A stretch of 64,000 bases of DNA from Mesorhizobium sp. M2A.F.Ca.ET.046.03.2.1 (lineage in GTDB: Bacteria > Pseudomonadota > Alphaproteobacteria > Rhizobiales > Rhizobiaceae). The stretch spans positions 3,720,001 to 3,784,000 of the forward strand of contig NZ_CP034449.1 in the NCBI RefSeq assembly GCF_003952425.1, written 5' to 3'. Under the pieces are notes generated by a model. It was not told the DNA's origin, made no database searches, and saw only the letters and a program-made list of their open reading frames with translations. Positions 28,195 to 38,347 of the stretch are shown piece by piece. Numbering within the stretch: the first letter of the stretch is position 1; each line of letters starts with the position of its first letter. A program made the position numbers and the translations under genes.

Positions 28195-28829
28195 CAGTCG
28201 CCTCCGGCAATCATGGCCAGGTCGAAGCCGGAAATCATTGCATCTCTCAACGTTTCACCCGTCAGCGGACCGAGGTGCGGCAGCCTGCCCAGCTGCGGCA
28301 CGCCGCCGAATTCCACGATTGTCCTTTGTGTATCGGCCACCTCTTCGCCAATGAAGGCAATGCCGATGAGCGGGATGGAGCGGGCTCTCAGGGCCTCGAT
28401 CGACAACAGCGTATGATTGATGGTGCCAAGCGCGGTGCGGGCGCACAGTATGACCGGCAGCCGCCATTGTTCGAATATGTCAATGAACCTTGTCTGTCGA
28501 TTGAGCGGCACCATCAGCCCGCCGGCGCCTTCGATGACGAGCGGTGTCGGCAGGACCGGAAATGAAAGATCGTCGGCCTCGATCGCGACGCCGTCGATTT
28601 CGGCTGATCGATGCGGCGACAGCGGCATCGTCAGTCGATAGACTTCGGGCAGCACGCGTCCGTCGGGCAAGCCGGAAAGCCGGGCGACGACCTCGCTGTC
28701 GGTCTCCTCGTTGAGGCCCGATTGCACCGGCTTCCAGTAGAAGCCGTCGAGCAGCCCGGCAAGTCCGGCCGAAAACACTGTCTTGCCAATTCCAGTGTCT
28801 GTTCCGGTGACGACGATGCGTTTGGTCAT
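28194..28829 (-). CDS. bioD: Dethiobiotin synthetase
   Basis: ATP-dependent carboxylase that closes the ureido ring of dethiobiotin from DAPA and CO2. The 211-residue protein starts [20 protein letters not shown] with the P-loop GTDTGIGKT. It also has the PVQSGL (KPVQSG) substrate loop and [13 protein letters not shown]. It overlaps bioF by 4 nt and bioA by one base. Confidence 0.95.
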   Translation of the reverse strand: MTKRIVVTGTDTGIGKTVFSAGLAGLLDGFYWKPVQSGLNEETDSEVVARLSGLPDGRVLPEVYRLTMPLSPHRSAEIDGVAIEADDLSFPVLPTPLVIEGAGGLMVPLNRQTRFIDIFEQWRLPVILCARTALGTINHTLLSIEALRARSIPLIGIAFIGEEVADTQRTIVEFGGVPQLGRLPHLGPLTGETLRDAMISGFDLAMIAGGD

Positions 28830-29965
28830 GCTGTGGCCAACACTCCGACGAGAGCCTCGACCATGGCGGAAATGTCGGCTTCGTCGACGTTGAGAGTCAG
28901 CGAAATGCGCAGGCGCGACGTACCCTCAGGCACTGTCGGCGGGCGAATGCCGCGTATGTCGAAGCCGCGTGCCTGCAGTCCTGCCGCCACCGCCATGGTG
29001 CGGCTGTTATCGCCGATCACAAGCGGCTGGATCTGCGAACCGCTGGGCATCACGCCGCAGCGTTCGGCCAATTGCCGGCTCGCGAAAGCGACACGCTCGT
29101 GCAACTGAGCACGACGCATAGGCTCGTCAGACAGAATAGTCAGCGCCTCACGTGCCGCGACTGCCATCAGCGGCGATGGTGCGGTCGCATAGATGAATGG
29201 CCGGCACCGGTTGATAAGATAGTCGCACAGTGTTCGCGGTCCGGTAACGAGCGCGCCGGATGCGCCAAGCGCCTTGCCGCATGTGTGGAGCGTGACGATG
29301 TTGTCGCGGCCTTCATACGCGGCGGCCAGTCCCCGGCCGTCCGGTCCCCAGACGCCGGTGGCATGCGCTTCATCGACGACGATGAATGCCTGGTACCGAT
29401 CAGCCAGCGCGACCAGGCTCTCCATCGGCGCACGGTCGCCATCCATGCTGTAAAGGCTTTCGAAGGCGATCCACACCCGCCCCATGCCGCCTTCGGCGCG
29501 CCAGCGGGTGATTGCGTCCTCGACAGCGTCGACGTCGTTGTGCGCGGCCAGCTTGAACTCAGCGCGCCCGGCCTGGGCACCCTCATGCATGCTGGCATGA
29601 GCGAGCTCGTCGAGGACCAGCAGGTCGCCTTTCTGCGGCAGGGCCGTCAGCAGAGCGAAGTTGGCGATATAGCCGCTGCCGAAGAACAGTGCACGCTCGG
29701 CTCCGAAAAATGCCGCTGCGTCCGCCTCCAGTTGCTCATGTTCCGGTGCATTGCCGCGCAACAGCCGCGATCCGGTGGCGCCCACTGGCGTGCCCCGCGC
29801 AATCGCCGTCGAAACCGCATCGCCCAGTCTTTTGGAGGCGGCAAGTCCGATATAGTCGTTCGACGAGAAGTCGAGCCCGGCGCGCGGTGCGAGCGTCCGC
29901 AACCGGTCCTTGCGCCCCAGTCCCCGCAAGGTTGCGTCATAGCGGGCAAGAATTGCCTCCTTCAT
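28826..29965 (-). CDS. bioF: 8-amino-7-oxononanoate synthase
   Basis: PLP enzyme of the alpha-oxoamine synthase family that joins pimeloyl-ACP and alanine to give KAPA. The 379-residue protein has [25 protein letters not shown], the [16 protein letters not shown] block and the PLP-lysine motif [13 protein letters not shown]. It overlaps bioB and bioD by 4 nt each. Length and motifs are normal. Confidence 0.95.
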   Translation of the reverse strand: MKEAILARYDATLRGLGRKDRLRTLAPRAGLDFSSNDYIGLAASKRLGDAVSTAIARGTPVGATGSRLLRGNAPEHEQLEADAAAFFGAERALFFGSGYIANFALLTALPQKGDLLVLDELAHASMHEGAQAGRAEFKLAAHNDVDAVEDAITRWRAEGGMGRVWIAFESLYSMDGDRAPMESLVALADRYQAFIVVDEAHATGVWGPDGRGLAAAYEGRDNIVTLHTCGKALGASGALVTGPRTLCDYLINRCRPFIYATAPSPLMAVAAREALTILSDEPMRRAQLHERVAFASRQLAERCGVMPSGSQIQPLVIGDNSRTMAVAAGLQARGFDIRGIRPPTVPEGTSRLRISLTLNVDEADISAMVEALVGVLATA

Positions 29966-30972
29966 TGCGTGGCGAGTTCCATAGGCTCAATGCCGAGGCG
30001 CCGGAACAGAAGGGTATCCTTGTCCTCGCCGGGATTTCCCGCCGTCAGCAGCGTGTCGCCGACAAAGATCGAATTGGCCCCGGCAAAGAAGCACAGCGCC
30101 TGCGTTTCGTCGCTCATCGCCGTCCTGCCGGCGGACAGCCTTACATAGGATTTCGGCATCATCACCCGCGCGAGCGCAACGATGCGGACGAAATCGATCG
30201 GATCGATGGCGTCGGCCGCGGCAAGCGGCGTGCCTTCGATGGGAATAAGCATGTTGATCGGCACGCTTTCCGGCGGCTCGGGCAGGTTCGCGAGCGTGAC
30301 CAGCATGTCGATGCGATCGGTCTTTTCTTCTCCCATCCCGACAATGCCGCCGCAGCAGACTTTCATCCCAACCGCGCGCACGTGCCCAAGCGTTTCCAGC
30401 CGGTCGGCAAAAGTCCTGGTTGAAATAACCTCGCCATAGTAGCGCTCAGAGGTATCGATGTTGTGGTTATAGTAGTCGAGACCGGCCTGCTTCAGGCGAG
30501 CAGCTTGCTCAAGATCGAGCATGCCGAGCGTCATGCAGGTCTCCATGCCGAGGGCCTTGACGCCCTCAATCATGGCGACCACAACCTCCATGTCGCGCTC
30601 CTTGGGACTTCGCCACGCCGCGCCCATGCAATAGCGCGTTGCGCCGCCATCACGCGCCATGGCCGCTTCGTCGATGACATGCTTGACGTCCACCAGCTTC
30701 GACGCCTTCACACCGGTTTCGTAATGCGCAGACTGGCTGCAATAGCCGCAATCTTCGGGGCACCCGCCGGTCTTGATGCTAAGGAGCCGCGACAGCTGCA
30801 CTCGGTTTCGATCGAAGTTCTGGCGGTGGATCGTCTGAGCTAGGAACAGCAGATCGTTGAATGGCATGCCGTAGATGGCCTCGGCCTCTTTGCGGTTCCA
30901 TCGCGGAGGCGTTCCATCGACCGATTGCATGGTCTGGTTCACGTCGAACTCCGAGTTCATTCCAATCGTCAT
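29962..30972 (-). CDS. bioB: Biotin synthase
   Basis: Radical-SAM enzyme that inserts sulfur into dethiobiotin. The ATG at 30972 is chosen because AAAGG lies about 10 nt upstream; the open frame to 31047 adds a non-conserved extension. The protein is 336 residues. It contains the cluster motif CPEDCGYC (Cys-x3-Cys-x2-Cys), YYNHNIDTS and the C-terminal [11 protein letters not shown]. It is the first bio gene, 132 nt after the nadC stop region. No BioR-type box (TTATCTATAA-like) was seen in that gap. Confidence 0.95.
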   Translation of the reverse strand: MTIGMNSEFDVNQTMQSVDGTPPRWNRKEAEAIYGMPFNDLLFLAQTIHRQNFDRNRVQLSRLLSIKTGGCPEDCGYCSQSAHYETGVKASKLVDVKHVIDEAAMARDGGATRYCMGAAWRSPKERDMEVVVAMIEGVKALGMETCMTLGMLDLEQAARLKQAGLDYYNHNIDTSERYYGEVISTRTFADRLETLGHVRAVGMKVCCGGIVGMGEEKTDRIDMLVTLANLPEPPESVPINMLIPIEGTPLAAADAIDPIDFVRIVALARVMMPKSYVRLSAGRTAMSDETQALCFFAGANSIFVGDTLLTAGNPGEDKDTLLFRRLGIEPMELATQ

Positions 30973-31104
30973 CGTCAAACCTTTGTTTGCTAGTCCGGTA
31001 CGCCTTCTTGGCTTTGGGGCGCACTCGCTAAAGGCGAGCTGCGGCACGTCTTTCCAGCACCTCCTACGCCTGCCGAGCTGATGTTGCTCCTCACGCCGTA
31101 ATCC

Positions 31105-31941
31105 TCAGTTCAAGTGCTTGCAGATGTTCTGGTGGTCCGGCATGTCCAGGCCGATGTCGAGGATCGGGGCGCTGTGCGTCAGCCAACCCATGGAGATGAG
31201 ATCGACACCGGTCGCCGCAATCGCCGCCGCCGTTTTCGGCATCACCCGACCGGACGCCTCGGTGATCGTACGGCCATCCACTATAGAAACCGCGCGGGCA
31301 AGATCCTCGACCGACATATTGTCGAGCAGCACCGCGTCAACACCAATCGCGAGCGCTGCATCGAGCTGCTTCAGCGTGTCGACCTCGACCTCGACCTTCA
31401 CCATATGCCCTGCTGCGGCGCGCGCCCGCTCTATTGCTGTGCGGATATCGCCGGCGATCGCGATGTGGTTGTCCTTTATGAGCACGCCGTCATCGAGGCC
31501 GAACCGGTGATTGGCACCGCCGCCGACGCGCACGGCGTATTTCTCCAATGCCCGCAGCCCGGGCGTCGTCTTTCGCGTCGATACAATCCTCGCCTTGTGA
31601 CCGCGCACGGCCTCAACCATGGCCGCTGTGGCAGTGGCAATGCCGCTCAGCCGGCATAAGAAATTGAGGGCCGTGCGTTCGGCCGTGAGCAGGCCTCGTG
31701 CGGGTCCGGACAATCTTGCAATGGTTTCCCCGGCCCCAACCTCGCTGCCATCAGGGCGCCAGATCTGGATGTTGATCGCCGGTTCCACGAGAAGGAAGGC
31801 ATACGAGACCAGATCGAGCCCGGCAACGACGCCCGCCTGCCTCGCTTTGAGCACCAACGTGGCAGTGCAATCATACGGGATAACCGCATCGGTGGTCAGG
31901 TCGCCGGATCTGCCCAGGTCTTCGAGGAGCGCAACGCGCAC
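31105..31941 (-). CDS. nadC: Nicotinate-nucleotide pyrophosphorylase (carboxylating)
   Basis: Converts quinolinate and PRPP to nicotinate mononucleotide. The GTG at 31941 gives 278 residues starting MRVALLEDLGRSGDLTTDA. Conserved parts include RTAL-NFLCRLSGIAT, RKTTPGLRALEKYAV and VLLDNMSVEDL. The conserved N-terminal residues LIEPIV can be read in frame before this GTG, back to the nadB stop at 31987, but with no ATG, GTG or TTG there; a CTG or ATT might be the true start. It is third in nadABC, directly before bioB. Confidence 0.92.
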   Translation of the reverse strand: MRVALLEDLGRSGDLTTDAVIPYDCTATLVLKARQAGVVAGLDLVSYAFLLVEPAINIQIWRPDGSEVGAGETIARLSGPARGLLTAERTALNFLCRLSGIATATAAMVEAVRGHKARIVSTRKTTPGLRALEKYAVRVGGGANHRFGLDDGVLIKDNHIAIAGDIRTAIERARAAAGHMVKVEVEVDTLKQLDAALAIGVDAVLLDNMSVEDLARAVSIVDGRTITEASGRVMPKTAAAIAATGVDLISMGWLTHSAPILDIGLDMPDHQNICKHLN

Positions 31942-31986
31942 AATCGGTTCGATCAGGGTCGCGGGGAGGGGGAGAATGAAGTCATA

Positions 31987-33528
31987 TCAAGTGCTCCGTA
32001 TGGTAGCCCGGCAATCGAGTGCGGCCGCGGCCCGCATTGCGCTGTGCAGTGTCAGCCGTGATGGGCGCACGTTGGCATCGTGGAGCGGGAAATCGGACCG
32101 ACAGTGCGCGCCTCGACTCTCTTCCCGCCTCAGGGCCGCCGCGGCGATCATCAGTGAGACCAAAGCCGGACCAGAGGCAGCGACACTATTGGCTGCGATC
32201 GGCAGCAGGGTCGCCACCGCTTCGCGCATTGCCTCGCCGTCGCGGATGATACCCAGGGCGGCGGAGACAATCGGGCGGACCACGGAAGCGTCTGGTCGTG
32301 GAGGGACGAATGTGGAGCATCTGCGCGGTCGCCGGGTATACGACGTGCCGGCAACGCTTTCGGCAACCCAGCTCGCGGTGACCGCCGCTTCGGTGAGCGA
32401 GTTGCTGGCCAGGCGGTTGGCGCCGTGCAGGCCGGTACAGGCCACCTCACCGCAGGCCCACAATCCCTCGATGGAGCTGCGGCCGGCGCTGTCTACGGCG
32501 ACGCCGCCCATGTGATAATGTGCCGCCGGGCGCACCGGGATCAGGTCGGTCGCGGGGTCGATTCCTGCGCTCCGGCACAATTCGGCGATGCCTGGAAAAC
32601 GCTTGCCAAATCTCGGGCCGAGACTTTGCCGTGCGTCCAGGAATACGCGGCGTCCAACGGCAAGCTGGTGCCAAATGGCGCGCGCTACGACGTCGCGAGG
32701 CGCAAGTTCACCGCCAGGTGTGTCGGCGAGGAAGCGCTCTCCTCGCTCATCGATGAGCACCGCGCCTTCGCCACGCACGGCTTCGCTCACCAGCGGCATC
32801 GGCCGGCGCGGACCGTCGAGCGCAGTTGGATGGAACTGTATGAATTCCAAGTCGGCGAGTTCCGCCCCCGCCCATGCGGCGAGCGCCAGCCCGTGACCCC
32901 ATGAGCCAGCGGGGTTTGTCGTGTCGCAAAACAGCCCGCCGACGCCGCCGGTCGCCAGCACCGCGCGACGCGTGGGCAGAGCGAGCGCGCCGGCTCGTCC
33001 TGCTGCGACCACGGCGATGACCGACCCGTCCTGCACGACCAGCCGGCGGACCTCCACATTTTCGATAATGGTGATCGAGGCTGTACGCCGAACCGCGGCG
33101 ACGAGCGCGCGCACCAACTCGCGACCGGTGGCGTCGCCGGCTGCATGCACAATTCGCCGTCGCGAGTGTGCCGCCTCGAGCCCAAGTCGCAACGCGCGGT
33201 CAGGGTGCTGGTCGAAGTCGACGCCGAACCTTTGGATCGTCCTAATCGCTTCGGGTGCAGCTCGTACCACTCGCCGCACCGTGGCCTCATCGCAGAGTCC
33301 GTCGCCGGCAGCTATCGTGTCGCAAAGGTGAAAATCTGGGCCGTCGTCGCCCCCGAGACTTGCCGCAAGACCGCCCTGGGCAAGTTCACTGCAGGCTCCG
33401 GTTCCAAGCGGCGCGTTGGTCAAAAGCACGACCGGTTCCGGCGCCAGATGAAGCGCCGTCATCAGGCCGGCAATGCCGCCGCCGATGACGACCGGCGCCC
33501 CGGCGATGTCGCGAACCTCCAGACTCAT
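31987..33528 (-). CDS. nadB: L-aspartate oxidase
   Basis: Flavoenzyme that oxidises aspartate to iminoaspartate for NAD synthesis. The 513-residue protein has the FAD dinucleotide-binding motif [15 protein letters not shown] at about residues 14-28, [11 protein letters not shown], and [28 protein letters not shown] FAD-binding C-terminal block (key: [19 protein letters not shown]). It overlaps the nadA stop by 4 nt. Intact. Confidence 0.95.
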   Translation of the reverse strand: MSLEVRDIAGAPVVIGGGIAGLMTALHLAPEPVVLLTNAPLGTGACSELAQGGLAASLGGDDGPDFHLCDTIAAGDGLCDEATVRRVVRAAPEAIRTIQRFGVDFDQHPDRALRLGLEAAHSRRRIVHAAGDATGRELVRALVAAVRRTASITIIENVEVRRLVVQDGSVIAVVAAGRAGALALPTRRAVLATGGVGGLFCDTTNPAGSWGHGLALAAWAGAELADLEFIQFHPTALDGPRRPMPLVSEAVRGEGAVLIDERGERFLADTPGGELAPRDVVARAIWHQLAVGRRVFLDARQSLGPRFGKRFPGIAELCRSAGIDPATDLIPVRPAAHYHMGGVAVDSAGRSSIEGLWACGEVACTGLHGANRLASNSLTEAAVTASWVAESVAGTSYTRRPRRCSTFVPPRPDASVVRPIVSAALGIIRDGEAMREAVATLLPIAANSVAASGPALVSLMIAAAALRREESRGAHCRSDFPLHDANVRPSRLTLHSAMRAAAALDCRATIRST

Positions 33529-34499
33529 AGGGAAAGCATGCGCTCGACCGCGCGGCGGGCGGGGCCGGCAATTTCGGGATCAATCCGGACCTCATGCCGG
33601 TTCTGCTCGAGTGCGGCGCGAATGTTGGCCAGGTTGATGCGCTTCATGTGCGGGCACAGATTGCATGGGCGAACGAACTCGACGTCGGGATGCGCGACCG
33701 CGACGTTGTCGCTCATCGAACATTCGGTCAGAAGGACGACACGCGTCGGTTTCTCACGCTCGACATAATCCGACATCGCCGCGGTCGAGCCGGAGAACTC
33801 CGCCTCCGCGACAACGTCTGGTGGGCATTCTGGATGGGCCAGCACGATGACGCCTGGATGGGCATCGCGCAGTTCCCGGATGTCTGCTGCGGTGAAGCGC
33901 TCATGCACCTCGCAATGGCCTTTCCAGGCGATGATCTCGACGTCTGTATCGGCTGCCACGTTCCTCGCCAGATATTCGTCCGGGAGCATCAGCACACGCG
34001 CCACGCCAAGCGATTCCACCACCGCCTTGGCGTTGCCGGACGTGCAGCAGATGTCGGACTCCGCTTTTACGGCGGCGGAAGTGTTGACGTAAGTAACAAC
34101 GGGGACCCCCGGATACCGCAGCCGCATTAGCCGCACGTCGTTTGCCGTGATCGATTCGGCCAGCGAGCAGCCGGCGCGGAGATCCGGGATGAGCACGGTC
34201 TTGTTCGGATTGAGCAGTTTTGCCGTCTCGGCCATGAAATGAACGCCGGCAACCACGATGATGTCGGCGTCGACCGTCACCGCCTTGTGGGCCAACGCCA
34301 GGCTGTCGCCGACGATGTCTGCCACGCAATGAAAAATTTCGGGCGTCTGGTAATTGTGCGCCAGCACCACCGCATTGCGCTCACGCTTCAGCGCTAAGAT
34401 GGCTTCAATATCGCCGGCGAACGCGAGCCATTCAACGGGTGGGATCACCCGCCGGACACGCTCATACAGGGACGCAGCCATAGGTAACGCCCCAGTCAT
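33525..34499 (-). CDS. nadA: Quinolinate synthase A
   Basis: Iron-sulfur enzyme that condenses iminoaspartate with dihydroxyacetone phosphate to quinolinate. The 324-residue protein has [10 protein letters not shown] near the N-terminus and cluster cysteines in [17 protein letters not shown] and PCNLCPHMK. The ATG at 34499 is preceded by GAGGCG; an alternative ATG is at 34481. It is the first gene of the nadABC-bioBFDAZ run. A promoter and a palindrome lie just upstream. Confidence 0.95.
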   Translation of the reverse strand: MTGALPMAASLYERVRRVIPPVEWLAFAGDIEAILALKRERNAVVLAHNYQTPEIFHCVADIVGDSLALAHKAVTVDADIIVVAGVHFMAETAKLLNPNKTVLIPDLRAGCSLAESITANDVRLMRLRYPGVPVVTYVNTSAAVKAESDICCTSGNAKAVVESLGVARVLMLPDEYLARNVAADTDVEIIAWKGHCEVHERFTAADIRELRDAHPGVIVLAHPECPPDVVAEAEFSGSTAAMSDYVEREKPTRVVLLTECSMSDNVAVAHPDVEFVRPCNLCPHMKRINLANIRAALEQNRHEVRIDPEIAGPARRAVERMLSL

Positions 34500-34536
34500 T
34501 GGCGCCTCGATTATATTCGGTTTGACAATAAGGGAA

Positions 34537-34566
34537 TATATCTACCTTGACTATAAGTATGTCAAG
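34537..34566 (-). promoter_or_regulatory. nadA promoter with probable NrtR operator
   Basis: A perfect inverted repeat, CTTGAC at 34546-34551 and GTCAAG at 34561-34566, with 9 nt between. On the minus strand its outer arm supplies a -35 hexamer TTGACA (34565-34560), 17 nt from a -10 hexamer GATATA (34542-34537), about 35 nt before the nadA ATG. A repressor on the palindrome would cover the promoter. The adjacent nrtR gene encodes the likely repressor; its stop codon overlaps the repeat. Confidence 0.7.
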
Positions 34567-35548
34567 CCCGCGCCAGCGGTAATTTTGTCCCGGCGATAGC
34601 CCTGTCGTCGAGGACGGCATGCCGGAAGCGATAAAGCTTCGCCGGTCGGCCGCCCGTGTCGAGGGAGGTCTCCCCGGTCTCCTCAACAAGTTCCTGCTGC
34701 TCGACCAATCTCCGGAAGTTCGGCTTGTTGATCAGCCTGCCAGCCAAAGCTTCCACGGTTCGCTGCAGTTGCAGCAGCGTGAAGGAAGGCCGCATAAGCT
34801 CGAACACGACCGGCCGGTATTTGATCTTCGAACGCAGCCGCGCGATCCCGGTTGCCAGAATACGACGGTGGTCAGCGACCATTGGTTTGCCAGCCGCGGC
34901 CGCAATCGCGTCCCTGCCGCCACCGGCCTCCTCAATCAGACCAGCTTCATAGAGCAACTCGTAGCGTTGGAGCGTGAGTTCCTCGTTCCAATGGCGGTCG
35001 TCGAAGCCGAAGGCTATCGCAGCGCGCTGCCGGCGCTCGCGTTGAGTGGTCGGCTCGCTGGCGCCGCCGGCCCACTCAATCAGGCGGGGCCGCAATCTAT
35101 CGAGCAGCACAGGCGGCGTGCCGAAGCGGTGGTCCTCCCAGGGAAAATATTCGTACCAACTTTGCCAGCCGCACGCGGCCGAGTTCGTTGCCTGTTCCTT
35201 CCTGGTCAATGCGAGATAGCTGATTGAGATGACGCGCTGGTGGCGCTCAGTGCCGATGCGATCGCGATCGGCGAAGGTGTAGAGTTGCTCGATGTATCCA
35301 AGTGCATGGCCGGTCTGCTGCTCCACCCACCCCCTCAAACCCGACTGCAGTGATCGATGCTCAAGGGCAAAAGGTCCAGAAGGGAGGGTGTCCGCATGAC
35401 CGACTGTGAGGACACAGGGCTCACTGTCGTTTACGGCGACCACGACGGCAGTCAGGTCCACTTTGGCTTCGTCAGCTTTGACGGCGGCTTTGCCTTTCTT
35501 GGTTCTTCTTGTCTGAGGATCCATGTTTGCGAAAGCGGGTTGGCCCAA
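34562..35548 (-). CDS. nrtR: NrtR-type Nudix-related transcriptional regulator of NAD synthesis
   Basis: A 328-residue protein with a Nudix-like N-terminal domain (about residues 28-180) and a C-terminal winged helix (about 200-320; VFELMRPSFTLLQLQRTVEAL is the DNA-binding region). NrtR repressors sense ADP-ribose-type ligands and control NAD genes in many bacteria. The canonical Nudix box is not preserved, as in other NrtR proteins. It is upstream of nadA on the same strand, with panB divergent. Start not certain: an ATG further in (residue 9) is possible. Confidence 0.85.
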   Translation of the reverse strand: MGQPAFANMDPQTRRTKKGKAAVKADEAKVDLTAVVVAVNDSEPCVLTVGHADTLPSGPFALEHRSLQSGLRGWVEQQTGHALGYIEQLYTFADRDRIGTERHQRVISISYLALTRKEQATNSAACGWQSWYEYFPWEDHRFGTPPVLLDRLRPRLIEWAGGASEPTTQRERRQRAAIAFGFDDRHWNEELTLQRYELLYEAGLIEEAGGGRDAIAAAAGKPMVADHRRILATGIARLRSKIKYRPVVFELMRPSFTLLQLQRTVEALAGRLINKPNFRRLVEQQELVEETGETSLDTGGRPAKLYRFRHAVLDDRAIAGTKLPLARA

Positions 35549-35722
35549 CGGAGCGCCTTAATCGATTGAATGTAACCTTGGAAGCCAGCACGTCAACACC
35601 AGAGTACTCAAGCGCTGTTTTTAGCTCTTCGCAGTCGCACAAAAATATGCCAAACGCGACACCCGCTGTTGGTAACGTAAGGGAAGGGGCCTCGGTTGAG
35701 CGCGGCTGGTGAGATAAAAGGG

Positions 35723-36532
35723 ATGACTCCTCCAGATATTCGATCGCGAAAAGGCCAGACGCCACTTGTATGCTTGACGGCCTACACCACGCCGGTCGCG
35801 AGGCTGCTCGATCGCCACTGCGACATCGTTCTTGTCGGCGACAGCGTCGGCATGGTGCTGCACGGCCTGTCGTCGACGCTGGGGGTCACGCTCGACATGA
35901 TGATCATGCACGGACAGGCCGTTCGCCGCGGCCTTGAACACGCGCTGATGGTCGTCGACCTGCCCTTCGGTTCCTACGAGGAAAGCCCAGAGCACGCTTT
36001 CGGCAACGCTGCGCGCGTGATGGGTGAGACCGGTTGTTCAGCGGTAAAGATCGAGGGCGGCGAGACCATCTCGGAAACCATCCGCTTCCTTACCGCGCGC
36101 GGCGTACCTGTCATGGCCCATGTGGGCCTGACGCCGCAGGCGGTAAACACGTTTGGAGGCTATCGTGTGCAGGGCCGGGGAGCCGATGCAGAGCGGATCA
36201 GGCGCGACGCCAGGGCGGTAACCGAAGCGGGCGCCTTCTCCTTGGTGCTGGAAAAGATACCGGAGCAGCTTGCACGGCAGATAACCGCCGATATCGACAT
36301 ACCCACAATCGGCATCGGTGCCTCGCCAGCTTGCGACGGCCAGATTCTGGTGAGCCACGATATGCTCGGGCTCTTCACCTCATTTCGGCCGAAGTTCGTC
36401 AAACGCTATGCCGAGCTCGGTGAGCAGGCTGAGGCGGCAATCGCCGCTTACGCCACCGATGTGCGGAACCGGCACTTTCCGGCGGTCGAACATCTCTATG
36501 TCAACGCCTTGAAGGCCGGTGACTTCACATGA
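35723..36532 (+). CDS. panB: 3-methyl-2-oxobutanoate hydroxymethyltransferase
   Basis: First committed step of pantothenate synthesis, forming ketopantoate. The ATG at 35723 follows AAAAGGG and gives 269 residues; a TTG at 35696 is an in-frame alternative. Motifs are [40 protein letters not shown] and [20 protein letters not shown]. It overlaps panC by 4 nt. It is divergent from nrtR. Confidence 0.95.
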   Translation: MTPPDIRSRKGQTPLVCLTAYTTPVARLLDRHCDIVLVGDSVGMVLHGLSSTLGVTLDMMIMHGQAVRRGLEHALMVVDLPFGSYEESPEHAFGNAARVMGETGCSAVKIEGGETISETIRFLTARGVPVMAHVGLTPQAVNTFGGYRVQGRGADAERIRRDARAVTEAGAFSLVLEKIPEQLARQITADIDIPTIGIGASPACDGQILVSHDMLGLFTSFRPKFVKRYAELGEQAEAAIAAYATDVRNRHFPAVEHLYVNALKAGDFT

Positions 36533-37437
36533 GCGTGCCGATCGCTCGAACCGTGAGCGAGCTGCGCGGCGTCGTTGCGCAATGGCGTCGCTCGGGTGCC
36601 ACGATCGGTATTGTGCCGACCATGGGAGCCTTGCACGACGGGCATCTGAGCCTCGTGCGGAAGGCGCTCGAAAGGGCCGAGCGGGTGATCGTGACGCTGT
36701 TCGTAAACCCCAAGCAGTTCAACAGCCCCGCCGACCTGATTGCCTACCCTCGGACGGAAAGCGACGATGCTGCCAAGCTCGCTCTGCTGGGCACGCATCT
36801 GCTCTATGTGCCGGACACAGAGGAAATGTACCAGGTGGGCTTCGCCACGGCCGTTTCAGTGTCCGGCATCAGCGAATGCCTTTGCGGCGCATTCCGGCCC
36901 GGCCATTTCAATGGCGTGGCGACGGTCGTGGCCAAGCTCTTCCTGCAGGCCGGCGCTGACTTCGCCTTTTTTGGCGAAAAGGATTTTCAGCAACTTCAGC
37001 TTGTCAGGCGCTTGGTCCGGGATCTCGACATTCCGATCACTATTGTGCCCTGTCCGACAGTCCGCGAAGCCGATGGTCTTGCGCTATCGTCGCGTAACGT
37101 GCGGCTCTCCCCAGCCCAACGCGCCATTGCCCCAAAACTAGCATCGGTCCTGCTCGATACGGCCGAGCGGCTTGCACGCGGCTCCCCCATCCTGCCTACG
37201 CTTGATGAAGCGCGTGCAGCAATTCTGGCTGCCGGCTATCGCGAGCTCGAATACCTGGAGCTGCGCGGAGAAACAGACCTGCAATCGTTAGCAAGCCTTG
37301 ACCGACCGGCACGCTTGCTTGCTGCGGCTTGGCTTGGCGACACGCGGCTCATCGATAACGTCGCAATATCACCCATCGGTAGTTGGTCAGGTGGGCGGAG
37401 CTCTCTCCAATCGGAAGCAGCACAGCAATTGCGGTGA
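36529..37437 (+). CDS. panC: Pantothenate synthetase
   Basis: ATP-dependent ligase that joins pantoate and beta-alanine. The 302-residue protein has the nucleotide-binding [38 protein letters not shown] and [12 protein letters not shown]. It overlaps panB (ATGA). Full length and intact. With bio and nad genes it gives the island the vitamin set known from M. loti. Confidence 0.95.
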   Translation: MSVPIARTVSELRGVVAQWRRSGATIGIVPTMGALHDGHLSLVRKALERAERVIVTLFVNPKQFNSPADLIAYPRTESDDAAKLALLGTHLLYVPDTEEMYQVGFATAVSVSGISECLCGAFRPGHFNGVATVVAKLFLQAGADFAFFGEKDFQQLQLVRRLVRDLDIPITIVPCPTVREADGLALSSRNVRLSPAQRAIAPKLASVLLDTAERLARGSPILPTLDEARAAILAAGYRELEYLELRGETDLQSLASLDRPARLLAAAWLGDTRLIDNVAISPIGSWSGGRSSLQSEAAQQLR

Positions 37438-37535
37438 TGACGGCGGCGCGTCGTATGCCCTGCAGGGACAGGCCATCATTTAGAACCACGTCTCCGTCGG
37501 CTTCCAGCAACCTCCGCGAGGTACGCTAAGCGCAG

Positions 37536-38255
37536 ATGCATCGCGTATTTGAAACCTTGGTCGAGCAACTCTCTGCAAGCGTCGATGCCGTCGATCTCCA
37601 TGAGGCAATGGCGTCCGCCGCAGCCGGGTTCGACTTTCCGCTCTTCGCTTATTTCACCTACCCATCCGCTTCCGGCGACAGGCCGCGATTGATCTCGAAT
37701 TATCCATCATCATGGACATCACATTACCTGCAACAGCGCTACCACAGCGTGGATCCCGTGATCCTGCGGGGACTGCGGGGCTGGGATACCTTCGACTGGG
37801 GTGTGGACCGCGATCACCGTTATTTGCCGACCTCTCAGCAGGAAGTCCTGGAAAAAGCAGCTGAGTTCGGCATTCGCGGCGGACTGACCATGTCGATGCA
37901 TGATCATCGCGGCCGGTTCGCCGCACTGACCTTCGCCTCCAACGAGGCGCATCCGCCATTTCTGAGGTCGCTGACGCGCTACGAAAAAGCAATGCAACTG
38001 GTTGCGATCAACGTTCATATCCATGCCCGGCGCAGGCTCGCCGAAGATTGCGTGGTAGATGGCATAACGCTCACCCGGCGGGAGTTCGAGTGCCTGAAAT
38101 GGGCGGCGTGCGGCAAGTCGGCCTGGGATATCAGCCAGATTCTCGGTGTCTCGAAACGCACCGTGACCTTCCATCAGGAAAACGCCAAGGCGAAGCTTGG
38201 CGTGCGAACCATCAACCAGGCCGTAGTGCGGATGGCTGCTCGGGCGAGATCCTGA
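37536..38255 (+). CDS. LuxR-family quorum-sensing regulator
   Basis: A 239-residue regulator with an N-terminal autoinducer-binding domain (about residues 15-165; YLQQRYHSVDPVILRG is the ligand-pocket stretch) and a C-terminal LuxR helix-turn-helix (about 175-235; LTRREFECLKWAACGKSAWDIS-type, with GVSKRTVTFHQENAKAKLGV). It should bind the acyl-homoserine lactone made by the neighbour at 38348. Pairs of this kind control transfer of mesorhizobial symbiosis islands, so it may be TraR-like. That is inference. Confidence 0.92.
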   Translation: MHRVFETLVEQLSASVDAVDLHEAMASAAAGFDFPLFAYFTYPSASGDRPRLISNYPSSWTSHYLQQRYHSVDPVILRGLRGWDTFDWGVDRDHRYLPTSQQEVLEKAAEFGIRGGLTMSMHDHRGRFAALTFASNEAHPPFLRSLTRYEKAMQLVAINVHIHARRRLAEDCVVDGITLTRREFECLKWAACGKSAWDISQILGVSKRTVTFHQENAKAKLGVRTINQAVVRMAARARS

Positions 38256-38271
38256 TCCTCTCCAAGTCTAG

Positions 38272-38287
38272 CTGTAAAGGTCTACAG
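38272..38287 (+). promoter_or_regulatory. lux-box-like palindrome before the luxI gene
   Basis: CTGTAAAGGTCTACAG: arms CTGTA and TACAG separated by six bases. It lies between the LuxR and LuxI genes, 61 nt before the ATG at 38348. Position and symmetry fit a LuxR-type operator acting at or near the -35 region. This also argues against the upstream ATG at 38297 as the start. Confidence 0.6.
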
Positions 38288-38347
38288 GCTGCATTCATGA
38301 CGGCTTTGCCCTTCGATTGCGTGGACACATCCCGCACGGAGACGACA

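Noticed and set aside
30973..31104. BioR or BirA operator before bioB
   Set aside because: No TTATCTATAA-like palindrome or other clear repeat was seen.
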